Positions 28,103 to 38,400 of a stretch of 64,000 nucleotides of DNA are shown piece after piece. Position 1 is the first letter of the stretch; the number at the start of each line of letters is the position of its first letter. Both the position numbers and the translations under genes were made by a program. The notes under the pieces were generated by a model, which searched no databases, had not been told where the DNA came from, and was given only the letters and a program-made list of their open reading frames with translations. Origin of the DNA: a virus. Location: positions 1 to 64,000 of IMG/VR virus record IMGVR_UViG_3300029983_000020. One strand, written 5' to 3'.

Positions 28103-31100
28103 ATGCAAAAACTTTTTGAATCTCCTGATGGAATAAATGGTCTTCGATGGAATTCCTCTGACTCTAGATGTTTTGGAGTGTATGATGGAAAATTGTTAAT
28201 TTCTGATAAACCCGTGTCTCATGAGGATTTGAAATTTGAAGAAAACTTAAAAGACATACGAAAAAATGGGTTAACCTTCAACAGGCACACATTTGAATAT
28301 GCTGGAAGATTGTGGTTATCCGGGAAAGTAATTTCTTTTTGGGAATATCCTGATAGAGATATGCTTAAAAAACTTATATCAGAAATTGAACAGTATTTCG
28401 ATATTAATATATGGGATAATCCTGAATGGAAAATAGAAATTATAGTCGATAAGTACAATAATATTCAAAAAGGTTATAAAGACGAAGTTAAAGTTATTCA
28501 TAAATTAATACCTATAAAATCATATTTAGCTAGCAAAAATCAATCTGAAGAAGATTTTAATAAAGAACATACTACATCTCCAATGAATAAATCTGAAAAA
28601 GAAGTTACGACTGGTTTTGGGTCAAAACATCCAAAGTCCGAAGAACGTTTTAAAACTAAAATGCAAGCACCATTTGAGTCATACTATCCAAGATTAAATG
28701 AATCACCAGATAACTGTGCGTTACCGCCTAATGCGAAATGTGCAGAAGATGGCGAACAAGAATTATCATTTAGAAATAGTGAAGCTTTGTCATTTGGATA
28801 TTATAAAAATAAATTTTATATAAGTGATCCTGGCGGAAAACATTATGAAATTGAAACTAAACAGGGGCATCAAACCCGCATAGATTATAAATTTGCTGGC
28901 AGAATATGGACTAATCATAAAATACTTTCATTTTGGGACTATCCTTCAAAAACTGAATTTCAACAGTTTGCAAGAGATTTAAAAAAACATACTACTAGTC
29001 CCGGAACTCCTGGAATCGATATATTAAATGACCCTGATTATTTAGTAGAGATTGTCCGCAATGATGAAGATGAAAAAATCTTAGATGGACAAGCATGGTA
29101 CAGCAACGAAACACATACTGATCTTATATCACCTAAAGATTATATGGGAAGCGATGAAAGATCAAAAGAAGAAATTGAAAAACAGCATGTTATTTCGCCG
29201 TTATTAAAAAAACAAAAAGAGGTGCCTACTGGTTTTGGGTCAAAACATCCAAAAGCTGAGGAACGTTTTAAAACTAAAATACAAGCCCCATTTGAAAATG
29301 TGGAAGAAAAACATTATCCACGATTATTTGAAAATCCTAATGCAATTTATGACACAGAAACTGGTAAAACTGCTATGTACAATAAAGATGCAATGCCATT
29401 CTGGTATATGGGTGACATAATGCACGTTGGCGGTATTGGGTCAACTCATGACACTAGACTCAATTATGCTGGTAGATTATTTTTCACGCAAAAAATCATA
29501 ACATTTTGGCATTTTCCAGAAAATAAAGCAGTGCTAAATAAAGTGTTAAGTGATATTGAAAAACGTTTAAATAAAACTGGAAAAAGAGATATTAATTTTA
29601 AAAGAGATGGTTGGAAAATTGAAATTCCTGCCGATGACATTTTTCAAAAAATGAAAAATGGAGATAGTAGCAATGATAAAAATTGGGGTAACTGGTCGCC
29701 ATCTGTAACTGAGCAAAAATTTATCGATATTGACGATTATAACGGTGAATACGAACGATCCACAGATGAACTTAAACAGGATCATGTCATATCTCCCCTT
29801 CTTAAAAAGTATAAAATTGTACCTATTGGCGTAGGTTCAAAACATATAAATGTTGAACAAAAATTTAAAGAAAAAATGCAAGCTCCATTTGAATCGTACT
29901 ATCCAAGATTAAATGAATCACCGGATATTATAAATGTAGATGGCAAATTTTATCAATACAACGAAAAAATTACGATACCCTTTTCTGTTACAGTAAACGA
30001 TAATAAAATTGTTGATGTGAAGGTAGGTGCATGTGCAAAATCACACGGAGACGCAAAAATACAATATAATTCCAGAATTAATTTTTATCAACAATATCAT
30101 GGTAGGCTTTATACTACACCTAAAGTAATTACTTTTTGGAAATATCCGGAAAAATCAGATATGGTTATAATTATACGCATGATTGAAAATAAAATAAAGA
30201 AGAAAATATTTGGAAATAACTGGCGTTTAGAATTTTATAATTTTGATATCGAAAATGAAAATAATAGCACATTTGTTTCTATTGATGAATATCTTAAAAA
30301 TGATATGAAATCTGAAGATGTTTCAGATAAAGAATATCAGGAACACTTAAAATCACCTTTATTAAAAAAACAAAAAACCGTGCCAATTGGTTTTGGCTCT
30401 AAACATCCCGAAGCTGAACAGAAATTTAAGGAAAAAATGAATGCTCCTTTTGAGTCATATTACCCACATTTAAACGAATCCCCAGATGAGATATCGGCTG
30501 GTAAATATAAAGGAATGGATTGGTATATGTCAGCCAATAACGCATTTGGCTATGTAAAAGGGAAATTTGTAATTACTCCAAATGAAGGAAAACACCTCGA
30601 TATGGAACCGGGTTCTAGACGTTCAATTGGATATCCAGGAAGAATTTGGCCAGAACTAAAAATTATTTCATTTTGGACATACCCGCCAAACAAAAAGGAA
30701 TTTAAAAAAGTTATAGATGATTTAATTGAGGCTACTAATATCAATATATGGAATGATCCTGCTTGGAAAGTTGAAATAATTAAAAATAAAAAAACTGGAA
30801 AAGAAATTGACGGATTAGAAAATTTTGAAGAAGGCTTAACTTATGGTGCCTGGGCTGAGTCTTGGAAAGCAAAGTCATCTATTGTGAATGTGAAGAATTA
30901 CACTGGAAGCGAAGATCAATCTGAAGAAGCTCAGAATAAAGAACATGTCATTTCACCTTTATTAAAAAATCAAAAAGAAGTTCCGGCTGGTTTTGGTTCT
31001 AAACATCCTAAAGCAGAAGAACGTGCCAAACAAAAAAGAGACAACCCCTTTGAAAATAAAGAAGAAGATTTTTATCCTACTTTACATGAAAGTGATTTAA

Positions 31101-32851
31101 AAGATGCTTACCTTGAAAGAAAATTCGGAATTAAAAGAGAAGAACATGAAATTCCTGTCTTCAAAAAAGACATAGTCGCTATAGTTAAAGATGATATGCT
31201 AAAAGAAATTCCTATCTTCAAAAATCCAAAAAATCTAAATGACTATGACAAGGATGTCCGTGCTATAGCAGATGAAAATGGAAACTTATATGTTGCATTT
31301 CAAAATAGATTATTTAACCATGGCGCAATGGGCAATGCATTAATGGATGCTGAAGAAATTAAAACAAAGAAATATAATGAACTTGCAAGAACGTCGTCAT
31401 CTGCAAGCGGTGTATATGACGATCAAAAGCATTTCTTGTTATTAGAACGAATGGGAAGTAGTAATACTTTTATAGGAAGTGATGTATTTGAATGGGTTGG
31501 AGGAGAAACTGAACGTATGATTAAAAAACTTAAGACTAAAAATCCTCAATTCAAATATAAGCTTCCAGAATTTGAAGAAGATTATGATGAAATTGATGAA
31601 AGTTTAACATTTTATCCTCGATTAAATGAGTCTCCTGATGAAGTATGGACACCAGCAGCTAAACTTGCAGGTGATAATTTATCATACAATAATTCAGATG
31701 CATATGCTTTTAAATATTCTTATGGTGAATTCTTCATAGGAAAGGCGAGGGGCACCCATAGCGACCTTCGTTGGAATCAACCTTCCGATGATGGGCATGG
31801 CATACACGATAATGAATATTATGAAGGTAGAATATGGACTAAACATAAAGTTATATCATTCTGGACATATCCTCCTATTGAAATTTTTAAGATTATTATT
31901 AAAAGTTTAGAAGATCGATTAAGTATAAAAATATTTGCTGATCCAAAATGGCTTGTTGAAGTTGTAAAACAGAATGGCGAAATATGTACAGATACATATG
32001 ATAAGACTGGAAATGATATTTGGAATACAATCGATGACGACGGTTTTGGCGTAACGGAGTTAGAATATTACACTGTCGAATTTATCCATCCGAAAGATTA
32101 TATTGGAAGCAAAGATCATTCAGAACGGGTTCAGCATGAATTATCTCCTTTGCTTAAAAAATCAAAAGAAGTTCCGGCTGGTTTTGGTTCTAAACATCCA
32201 GAAGCTGAACATCAATTTAAGAAAAAAATGGGGGCTCCATTTGAAAGTTCAGAAGAAGATGAATATCCTCGTTTATTCGAAGCTCGCTTAAAGAAAAATT
32301 ATGATATTCAGAAAAGTGAACAACACTTAACACCTGATATTTTGACACAAGAGCTTCAAAATCTTCTTAACAATAAAGAATTTCTTCAGTGGGCAGGAGT
32401 TATTACGATGAATGATCCGAATTATACGCCATCAAAAGAAGAATTAATTGACGGATATTGTGAATTAATTGTTGGATATATTTTCTTAAAATATCCTGCA
32501 GCAAAAGAAGATGGCTTTAGTTATGAGCATATTTACTTTACTAAACCGCATAATTATTATCAAGAGAACCCGCACACATATATTACTTATAATAACATGT
32601 ATTATGATGGGTATAATGTTAATGGAGTAGATAAAATATGGAAACTTAAATTCATGGAAAAATTCGTGACAGACGAAGCAAAAGCAGGAAAATATGATAA
32701 TCAAAATGGCTTTATTTCAAGTGATATCTTTATTTTACCTGCACACTTTCAGCATATAGGTGGCAGATATGATAAGTATACTTTGCCGCCAGTTATAAAA
32801 CGTTCTGTAAGAATGCATATTCCGAAAGTCTGTGGAATAGACATGTGGTAA
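28103..32851 (+). CDS. Eight-module repeat protein, probable polyprotein with LxE processing sites
   Basis: The 1582-residue protein is built of eight modules of 180-217 residues. Six are copies of one domain (AGRxW...KVISFWxYP, then SPLLKKQKEVPTGFGSKHP near the end). The sixth and eighth modules are unrelated to that domain. Every module after the first begins with an aromatic-YP-x-L-x-E sequence (YYPRLNE, HYPRLFE, YYPHLNE, FYPTLHE), with Glu at residues 200, 410, 605, 792, 996, 1176 and 1393; the protein itself starts MQKLFESPD, so its own LFE falls at residue 6. L/I-x-E is the cleavage rule of the T4 prohead protease gp21. I infer a precursor of several internal head proteins. A plain tandem-repeat structural protein is the alternative. 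No membrane segment or enzyme motif is visible. Confidence 0.7.
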   Translation: MQKLFESPDGINGLRWNSSDSRCFGVYDGKLLISDKPVSHEDLKFEENLKDIRKNGLTFNRHTFEYAGRLWLSGKVISFWEYPDRDMLKKLISEIEQYFDINIWDNPEWKIEIIVDKYNNIQKGYKDEVKVIHKLIPIKSYLASKNQSEEDFNKEHTTSPMNKSEKEVTTGFGSKHPKSEERFKTKMQAPFESYYPRLNESPDNCALPPNAKCAEDGEQELSFRNSEALSFGYYKNKFYISDPGGKHYEIETKQGHQTRIDYKFAGRIWTNHKILSFWDYPSKTEFQQFARDLKKHTTSPGTPGIDILNDPDYLVEIVRNDEDEKILDGQAWYSNETHTDLISPKDYMGSDERSKEEIEKQHVISPLLKKQKEVPTGFGSKHPKAEERFKTKIQAPFENVEEKHYPRLFENPNAIYDTETGKTAMYNKDAMPFWYMGDIMHVGGIGSTHDTRLNYAGRLFFTQKIITFWHFPENKAVLNKVLSDIEKRLNKTGKRDINFKRDGWKIEIPADDIFQKMKNGDSSNDKNWGNWSPSVTEQKFIDIDDYNGEYERSTDELKQDHVISPLLKKYKIVPIGVGSKHINVEQKFKEKMQAPFESYYPRLNESPDIINVDGKFYQYNEKITIPFSVTVNDNKIVDVKVGACAKSHGDAKIQYNSRINFYQQYHGRLYTTPKVITFWKYPEKSDMVIIIRMIENKIKKKIFGNNWRLEFYNFDIENENNSTFVSIDEYLKNDMKSEDVSDKEYQEHLKSPLLKKQKTVPIGFGSKHPEAEQKFKEKMNAPFESYYPHLNESPDEISAGKYKGMDWYMSANNAFGYVKGKFVITPNEGKHLDMEPGSRRSIGYPGRIWPELKIISFWTYPPNKKEFKKVIDDLIEATNINIWNDPAWKVEIIKNKKTGKEIDGLENFEEGLTYGAWAESWKAKSSIVNVKNYTGSEDQSEEAQNKEHVISPLLKNQKEVPAGFGSKHPKAEERAKQKRDNPFENKEEDFYPTLHESDLKDAYLERKFGIKREEHEIPVFKKDIVAIVKDDMLKEIPIFKNPKNLNDYDKDVRAIADENGNLYVAFQNRLFNHGAMGNALMDAEEIKTKKYNELARTSSSASGVYDDQKHFLLLERMGSSNTFIGSDVFEWVGGETERMIKKLKTKNPQFKYKLPEFEEDYDEIDESLTFYPRLNESPDEVWTPAAKLAGDNLSYNNSDAYAFKYSYGEFFIGKARGTHSDLRWNQPSDDGHGIHDNEYYEGRIWTKHKVISFWTYPPIEIFKIIIKSLEDRLSIKIFADPKWLVEVVKQNGEICTDTYDKTGNDIWNTIDDDGFGVTELEYYTVEFIHPKDYIGSKDHSERVQHELSPLLKKSKEVPAGFGSKHPEAEHQFKKKMGAPFESSEEDEYPRLFEARLKKNYDIQKSEQHLTPDILTQELQNLLNNKEFLQWAGVITMNDPNYTPSKEELIDGYCELIVGYIFLKYPAAKEDGFSYEHIYFTKPHNYYQENPHTYITYNNMYYDGYNVNGVDKIWKLKFMEKFVTDEAKAGKYDNQNGFISSDIFILPAHFQHIGGRYDKYTLPPVIKRSVRMHIPKVCGIDMW

Positions 32852-32874
32852 AATTAATTTTTAATATACAATAC

Positions 32875-32905
32875 AAGGAGGCAAATTTGCCTCCTTTTGT
32901 TTTTG
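32875..32905 (+). terminator. Rho-independent terminator after the modular protein gene
   Basis: Positions 32875-32896 form a perfect 22-bp palindrome (AAGGAGGCAAA and its complement), followed by a T-rich tract. The late motif for the gp25-like gene starts 3 bp later. Confidence 0.85.
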
Positions 32906-32908
32906 GAA

Positions 32909-32923
32909 GATATATAAATAAAA
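32909..32923 (+). promoter_or_regulatory. Late-type promoter motif (GATATATAAATAAAA)
   Basis: Core TATATAAA at 32911-32918, 14 bp before the ATG at 32933, immediately behind the terminator. It heads the baseplate operon gp25-gp6-gp7-like. Confidence 0.6.
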
Positions 32924-32932
32924 TCACTTTAT

Positions 32933-33295
32933 ATGATACGCGACATTTATACACGAAATCCCGAAGACCCTAATTATGTTTATGGTGTTTTAGAGCATTC
33001 AGACGTCGTTGAATCAATTATAACGAAAATAAAAATGATATTAGGCACCAGTGCCGGTCAAGTATTTGGTGATTTAGGATTCGGAATTGGCATAGAAGAT
33101 TTGATATTTGAAACAAAAATCAATAAAAAAGATTTAGAAGAAAAGATACAAATACAATTTGACCGTTATATTTCAGAAACATCTGATTACAAAATAACTG
33201 CTTCAGTCTCATTTGGAAAAGCTGATGGATACGATTATGCTGTAATAGATATTTATATTTCAGGCGAAAAAATTATAGGAATGCTTATAAAATAA
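32933..33295 (+). CDS. 25: Baseplate wedge protein, gp25/GpW family
   Basis: The 120-residue protein has the gp25-like layout: a helix containing HSDVVESIITKIKMILGT, the loop GQVFGDLGFGIGIEDLIFE matching the RPFDPEFGCDLSDQLFE region of T4 gp25, then a helix and three strands ending IIGMLIK. Length is close to T4 gp25 (132 aa). gp25 joins the sheath to the wedge and helps start sheath polymerisation. It is followed 11 bp later by the gp6-like gene, the usual order in contractile-tail phages, which strengthens the call. Confidence 0.85.
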   Translation: MIRDIYTRNPEDPNYVYGVLEHSDVVESIITKIKMILGTSAGQVFGDLGFGIGIEDLIFETKINKKDLEEKIQIQFDRYISETSDYKITASVSFGKADGYDYAVIDIYISGEKIIGMLIK

Positions 33296-33306
33296 TATAA
33301 TAAAAA

Positions 33307-35202
33307 ATGGAAATTTTTGATACCACGCGTGTTAGATTCTCAGAACTTTATCAAGATGCGTTAACGTTTATTAAAGAAAGTTATGGAGATCTCGGACAAT
33401 ATTTTTCATTGGCCTCACCAATGGGACAACTCTTACAGATTATTCTTGGATATGGACGTATGATATTGTTTTACAATGAAGATTCAATTACTGAATTAAA
33501 CATTGGAACAGCTACTCGTCCTGCAAATATAAAAGGACTTATAACTCTTACAGGACATAATCCATCAAGAGCAATATCAGCCCGGGGCACTTTAATTTTT
33601 AACTATAATGGAACTAAATTGCCACAAGGAATGCAAACAATTGCAATTCCAAATTATACTCAGATAACAAATAATCAAAATGGCTTAACATACACTATAG
33701 TTTTACCAGGCGAAGAATTGCTTTTCAACTTAACGAATATAGTTAATCAAGTTGAAGCAAACATACTTCAAGGAAAATTAGAATATCAACAGGCAACTGG
33801 AACAGGAGACCCTCTTCAATCATTTAATTTTCAAAATAAAAAGGGCGCATTCATTGATAATTATTATGTTAATGTATTTGTTAATGGAGAGAAATGGAGC
33901 ACTGTAGATTCTATTATAGATATGACATTTGACCAAAAGGCTGTCATGGTAAAAACTGGGCAAACTGGCGGAATAGATTTATTTTTTGGAAATGGTTACA
34001 ATGGAGCAGTTGCGCCCATGGGCTCAACGATTTTGGTTGAATATCTTATAACGGATGGTGAGTCAGGAAATTTAAGCGCAATGGCAAATAACTTAAACAA
34101 TAGTTGGAGTTTTGCTTCTACTGGTTATCTTCCCAATAATGAACAAATTGATTTAAACAAATATTTATCAGCCTCTATTAAACACGAAATCATGTTTGGA
34201 GCTCCTGAAGAACCTCTTTATTTGTCACGTTTATTAGGACCTAAAGTTTCAAGAAGTTTCGTTCTTGCTAATGAAAATAATTACATTTATTTTTTACGAA
34301 AATTAAATATTTTTACAATTATAGATGCTATTCCAGGGTTTGCTACATTTGAGGATAAATTTGTTCTTGATAAATACACTCAATTCAAAAATCAACAAGA
34401 ACAACTAACATCCGAGTATCGTACACTATCAGCTACTTTTGGAGTTGATTCAACTCAAGCTGCTGCGAAAAAAGTTCAACTAGATAATGTAACTTCTCAA
34501 GTTAATTATTATCAAACTCGAGTAGAAGATCAGAAAAAAGATGATAACACAGTTTATTTATTTTTAGTACCGGATGTAACAAAAAGAATATCTGCAAATG
34601 ATAATTATTTCACTTGCCCGCTATCTTCATTTATCTTAACGAATACAGAAAAACTTGCAATATTGGATTTAATCGAGCAAAGTGGCCAACGAATTTTAAC
34701 CGTGGATAATGTAATTTTAGATTTAATGTTTCCTAAATTTACATTAAATATGTCACTTATATTGTGGGAGGGCACATCATATGATACAGTTAGACAATCA
34801 ATAATTTCAATTACATCGGATTATTTCTTAAAAAATACAAGAAGAGACAGAATTCCAGTTTCAGATTTGATTAAAATTATCGAAGGTGTAGATGGGGTAG
34901 ATTCTGTTAATGTTTGGTTTGATGCTGACAAAAATAATTTAAACATTTATAAAACATTTTATGGGATAGACGATTATGGTGATATCATTCTAGAAAGATA
35001 TGTAAAAGATGCATTTGGTAATGATGTAGCTGTAAAAGATTTATACCCATTAATAAGAGGAAATTTTGAAAATGCCCAAGGAACTTTTTATGAAGATAGC
35101 TTAGTAAAAAATAAATTATCAAATTTAAATATACAAGTTAGAGGGTATACAAGAAAAAATCTTAACTCAGAACACAACGCAGCTATTTTAAATAATTTAT
35201 AA
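33307..35202 (+). CDS. 6: Baseplate wedge protein, gp6/baseplate J family
   Basis: At 631 residues it is close to T4 gp6 (660). It sits directly behind gp25, and baseplate J-like features are visible. The N-terminal helical region leads to ATRPANIKGLITLTGHNPSRA. A strand-rich centre contains YYVNVFVNGEKWSTV and IDLFFGNGYNGAVAPMGSTI. A helical insertion lies near residues 355-410. The C-terminal section IPVSDLIKIIEGVDGVDSVN is a standard ending of J-like proteins. In T4 two gp6 copies per wedge form the inner ring that controls sheath contraction. It ends 1 bp before the start of the small gene that follows. Confidence 0.85.
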   Translation: MEIFDTTRVRFSELYQDALTFIKESYGDLGQYFSLASPMGQLLQIILGYGRMILFYNEDSITELNIGTATRPANIKGLITLTGHNPSRAISARGTLIFNYNGTKLPQGMQTIAIPNYTQITNNQNGLTYTIVLPGEELLFNLTNIVNQVEANILQGKLEYQQATGTGDPLQSFNFQNKKGAFIDNYYVNVFVNGEKWSTVDSIIDMTFDQKAVMVKTGQTGGIDLFFGNGYNGAVAPMGSTILVEYLITDGESGNLSAMANNLNNSWSFASTGYLPNNEQIDLNKYLSASIKHEIMFGAPEEPLYLSRLLGPKVSRSFVLANENNYIYFLRKLNIFTIIDAIPGFATFEDKFVLDKYTQFKNQQEQLTSEYRTLSATFGVDSTQAAAKKVQLDNVTSQVNYYQTRVEDQKKDDNTVYLFLVPDVTKRISANDNYFTCPLSSFILTNTEKLAILDLIEQSGQRILTVDNVILDLMFPKFTLNMSLILWEGTSYDTVRQSIISITSDYFLKNTRRDRIPVSDLIKIIEGVDGVDSVNVWFDADKNNLNIYKTFYGIDDYGDIILERYVKDAFGNDVAVKDLYPLIRGNFENAQGTFYEDSLVKNKLSNLNIQVRGYTRKNLNSEHNAAILNNL

Positions 35203-35203
35203 A

Positions 35204-35476
35204 ATGGACACTAGCACAAGAAGAAAACGATATACGATAAGGCCCTCATATTATTATGCTGCAAAGCATTTTAATGATGTATTTCTCAATATGGGATTTG
35301 ATTACAAGGGTCAACTTATTAAAAAGGGAAGTTCACCAGAACTTCATGCAAATCCATTAAATGAATCTTTATTTAGCACTCTCGATTCAATGCTTTATTT
35401 TTTAATTGAGCACACTAAAACCGTTAAAAAATGGTTTTCAATTGCGCACTCAAAGGATAGCCTTAATATAAATTAA
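35204..35476 (+). CDS. Small baseplate-operon protein, 90 aa
   Basis: Unknown family. It has a basic N-terminus (TRRKRYTIRPSYYYAAKHF) and a helical second half containing LFSTLDSMLYFLIEHTKTVK. No signal peptide is present. It is sandwiched between the gp6-like and gp7-like genes with 1- and 3-bp gaps, so it is made with them and is probably a small wedge component or assembly factor. Confidence 0.6.
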   Translation: MDTSTRRKRYTIRPSYYYAAKHFNDVFLNMGFDYKGQLIKKGSSPELHANPLNESLFSTLDSMLYFLIEHTKTVKKWFSIAHSKDSLNIN

Positions 35477-35479
35477 ACT

Positions 35480-38400
35480 ATGAATATTCAGAATTGGAAA
35501 TTATTTGACGCAAAAGGCTCAAATATAAATTGGACTCCAAGCCCTATATTACCTCTCGTTATTACTTCTCCTACTGGAAAAGATGCCGCAGGTTATTTAA
35601 TAACAAATTCAAGCACTTTAGTAGAAGGTGTTTGCATAACTAATGGTGGAGTCTTATATGATAATGACGATGTAACTCTTGCATATGATTATGCATATGA
35701 GGGAGTTGTTACGCCTTTTGATGCTTCAATTATCTATAAAGCTATTCCTATTTTTGGCTCGGCATATCCTTTAGTGAATTACGTCGATATTTCTACTAAC
35801 ATGGTTTACACAAACAGTATAAGCGAAATAGTTTTAGATATTTCTTCTTATGTAGAAACTAATAAATACGGAACTTTATATAATTTCTTTGCAGCAACAG
35901 ACCCTAGTTTAATAGCAAATACTGGATGGCAAGTTCCTTTAGAAACAGATGTTCAAACGTTGAGTCTATATTTAGGAGGAGTGTCCACTTCAACAAATTA
36001 CGGAGCAGTTGGTGGTAGATTAAAAGAAACAGGAAATACTTACTGGAATGCTAACATAGGAGCAATAAATGACACTAATTTTTCAATGCGTGGAGGCGGA
36101 ACAAGAAGTCCTCTTGATGGTTCATTTTCCGAAAAAAATATCAATGGTTATTTCTGGACAACTACAATATCATCAAGCACAAATGCATTAGCAGCACACT
36201 GTAGTAATTCAGGAACTACACTTTATAAAGATAATGAATTAAAAACTAGAGCATACTCTATAAAATTACGAAAAACTACTCCAAGTGCTGCAGATTTATT
36301 AAAAGCTGATGGAGAAGAATGTGACCCATATATTGGTAATAATGGCAAGACATACAGGACTGTAAAAATAGGAACACAAGTATGGCTAGCTGATATGCTA
36401 AACGAAACCTTGTTTAGAGATGGCTCACAAATTAAAATAGTCACTGATGCTTCCGAGTGGACTCACATGGGAAATCATGCATATTGCTTTTATGACAATG
36501 ATATTAACAATGCATTTGTAGATGTTTCAATATATAATGATTTTTCAAAAAGCTTTGTTTATCCTTCAGTTACTTTTGCTGCAGCTGTTTTTCTTAAACC
36601 AGTTTCACAGGGGCTTGTTGAAACTGAGCAAATATATATTTTTGAACAAGATCTTGAACAATATATAAGACCTTATGATGTAGATAACAATTTAATTTAT
36701 TTTGAATTTATTGGGGATGATAATGAAATTCAATTCTTTGATGTAGATGAAGATAAAGTAGAAATCACATGGTCAAGTGTTGTAGGATTTGATCTATCAA
36801 CTATAGTATTAGATACTCCTATTCAGCTTAACATTGGATTTAAATCTGATTATGAAGGAGTATTTGAGCGCACCATTAGAGTTTATCACTTAATAGACGG
36901 TGTACTTTATATACTTGGAGAAATCGTTGTTAATGCTGAAGCAATTGGTGAAGATGAACGATTCAGAACTCTTTTAACTAATTTTGGATTACCTGACCCA
37001 AAAGACATGAAAGATGTGTTTAAAGAAACTGACATCAATGAAGATTTGCCAGATTGGGAAATCTTGAATTACAAGTCAAAACAAATGATTCTTGAACATG
37101 ATAAAATCATGCCATTTGTGGGCACATACAAAGGATTAATAAATGCTATTAAATGGTTAGGATATGATGATATTTTTATAAAGGAATGGTTTTTGAATGT
37201 AAAAGATCATACAAAATTAGCAATTTTAGTTTCTTATGATGCAAAAGATAGAACGCAAACAATGCTTCAATTTAATGCAGAACAAAGAAAAACTCTTAAA
37301 AAACTAAATCAGTTATCTCTTCATTATTGTATTACAAGAGAAACCGGAACCATCGATGAATGGGGAACTCCAGAAACAGAAAATTGTTATACATATAATT
37401 TAAAGGAAGTGTTTGTTAAACTCTTAGGGCTTAAAAAATGGCTTGAACTAAATATCATTGGAATCAATTGTCGCATAACTGATTTAACTGGAGAAGGAGT
37501 TTATTTTGAAAGAGTTCAAAATCTTATTTATGAAACTGATAATATTGGGTACAATTATAGTGTAGAACAAACTTTGACACCTTATAGTCCTGATGAAACA
37601 TCAGAATTAATTACGGGAGATGCTAGCATAAGACTAACATTTTTAGAATTATCAAGAACTCGAGTAATGGATTTGCCATATAGGTTTAAAGATATGGCCG
37701 AGTTTGCATGGAATCCTAAAGATCCTTGTGTTAACAAATATTATGAATTAGATTCATCTTCTTATTTAGCAGACCCAAGTAGTTTTTTATTAGTTGGCGC
37801 GACATTCCAATATCCATTTGTAAATATTTCAGATATCGCTTGGAAACTTTCTCTTGAAAATAAAAACGCCGCAGTTGTAGGAAATACATTAGTAACAAAT
37901 CCTTTATTCATTTTAGATAATGATATAAGATTTTATGACATTTTTGATTCATCATCTGTGTTTCATAATTCTTCCACTAATTTAACGGTGATGTTAGAAA
38001 AAGCTTATTTAAGAGACCCTTCTATAGATGAATGGACAAATTCAATTGCTTATTCAATTTATCCAATGACTGATACAAGCTCTGGAAATTATGCATTAGA
38101 ATCTTCCACAGGCGTTATAAATTATTTTGATGATTATGTTACATTTACACCAGATGCTTCTGGAAGACTCCAGTATGCGATAGATTTGAATTATAGGGTA
38201 CCTTTATTAAGCATGAAATATTTCAGCTCAACAACTGTGGATGGCTCTACGTACAATTTTAGTGATAAAGAGTATTATTTAGATATTCTAGATGGAAAAA
38301 TTGCAATGAATGCAAAAAATGTGTTAGGTTCTCAGGATAATACAGTATCTTATATTAATTGGAATTATGACACAAGTTTAATTGAGCAAAAAATAACTTC

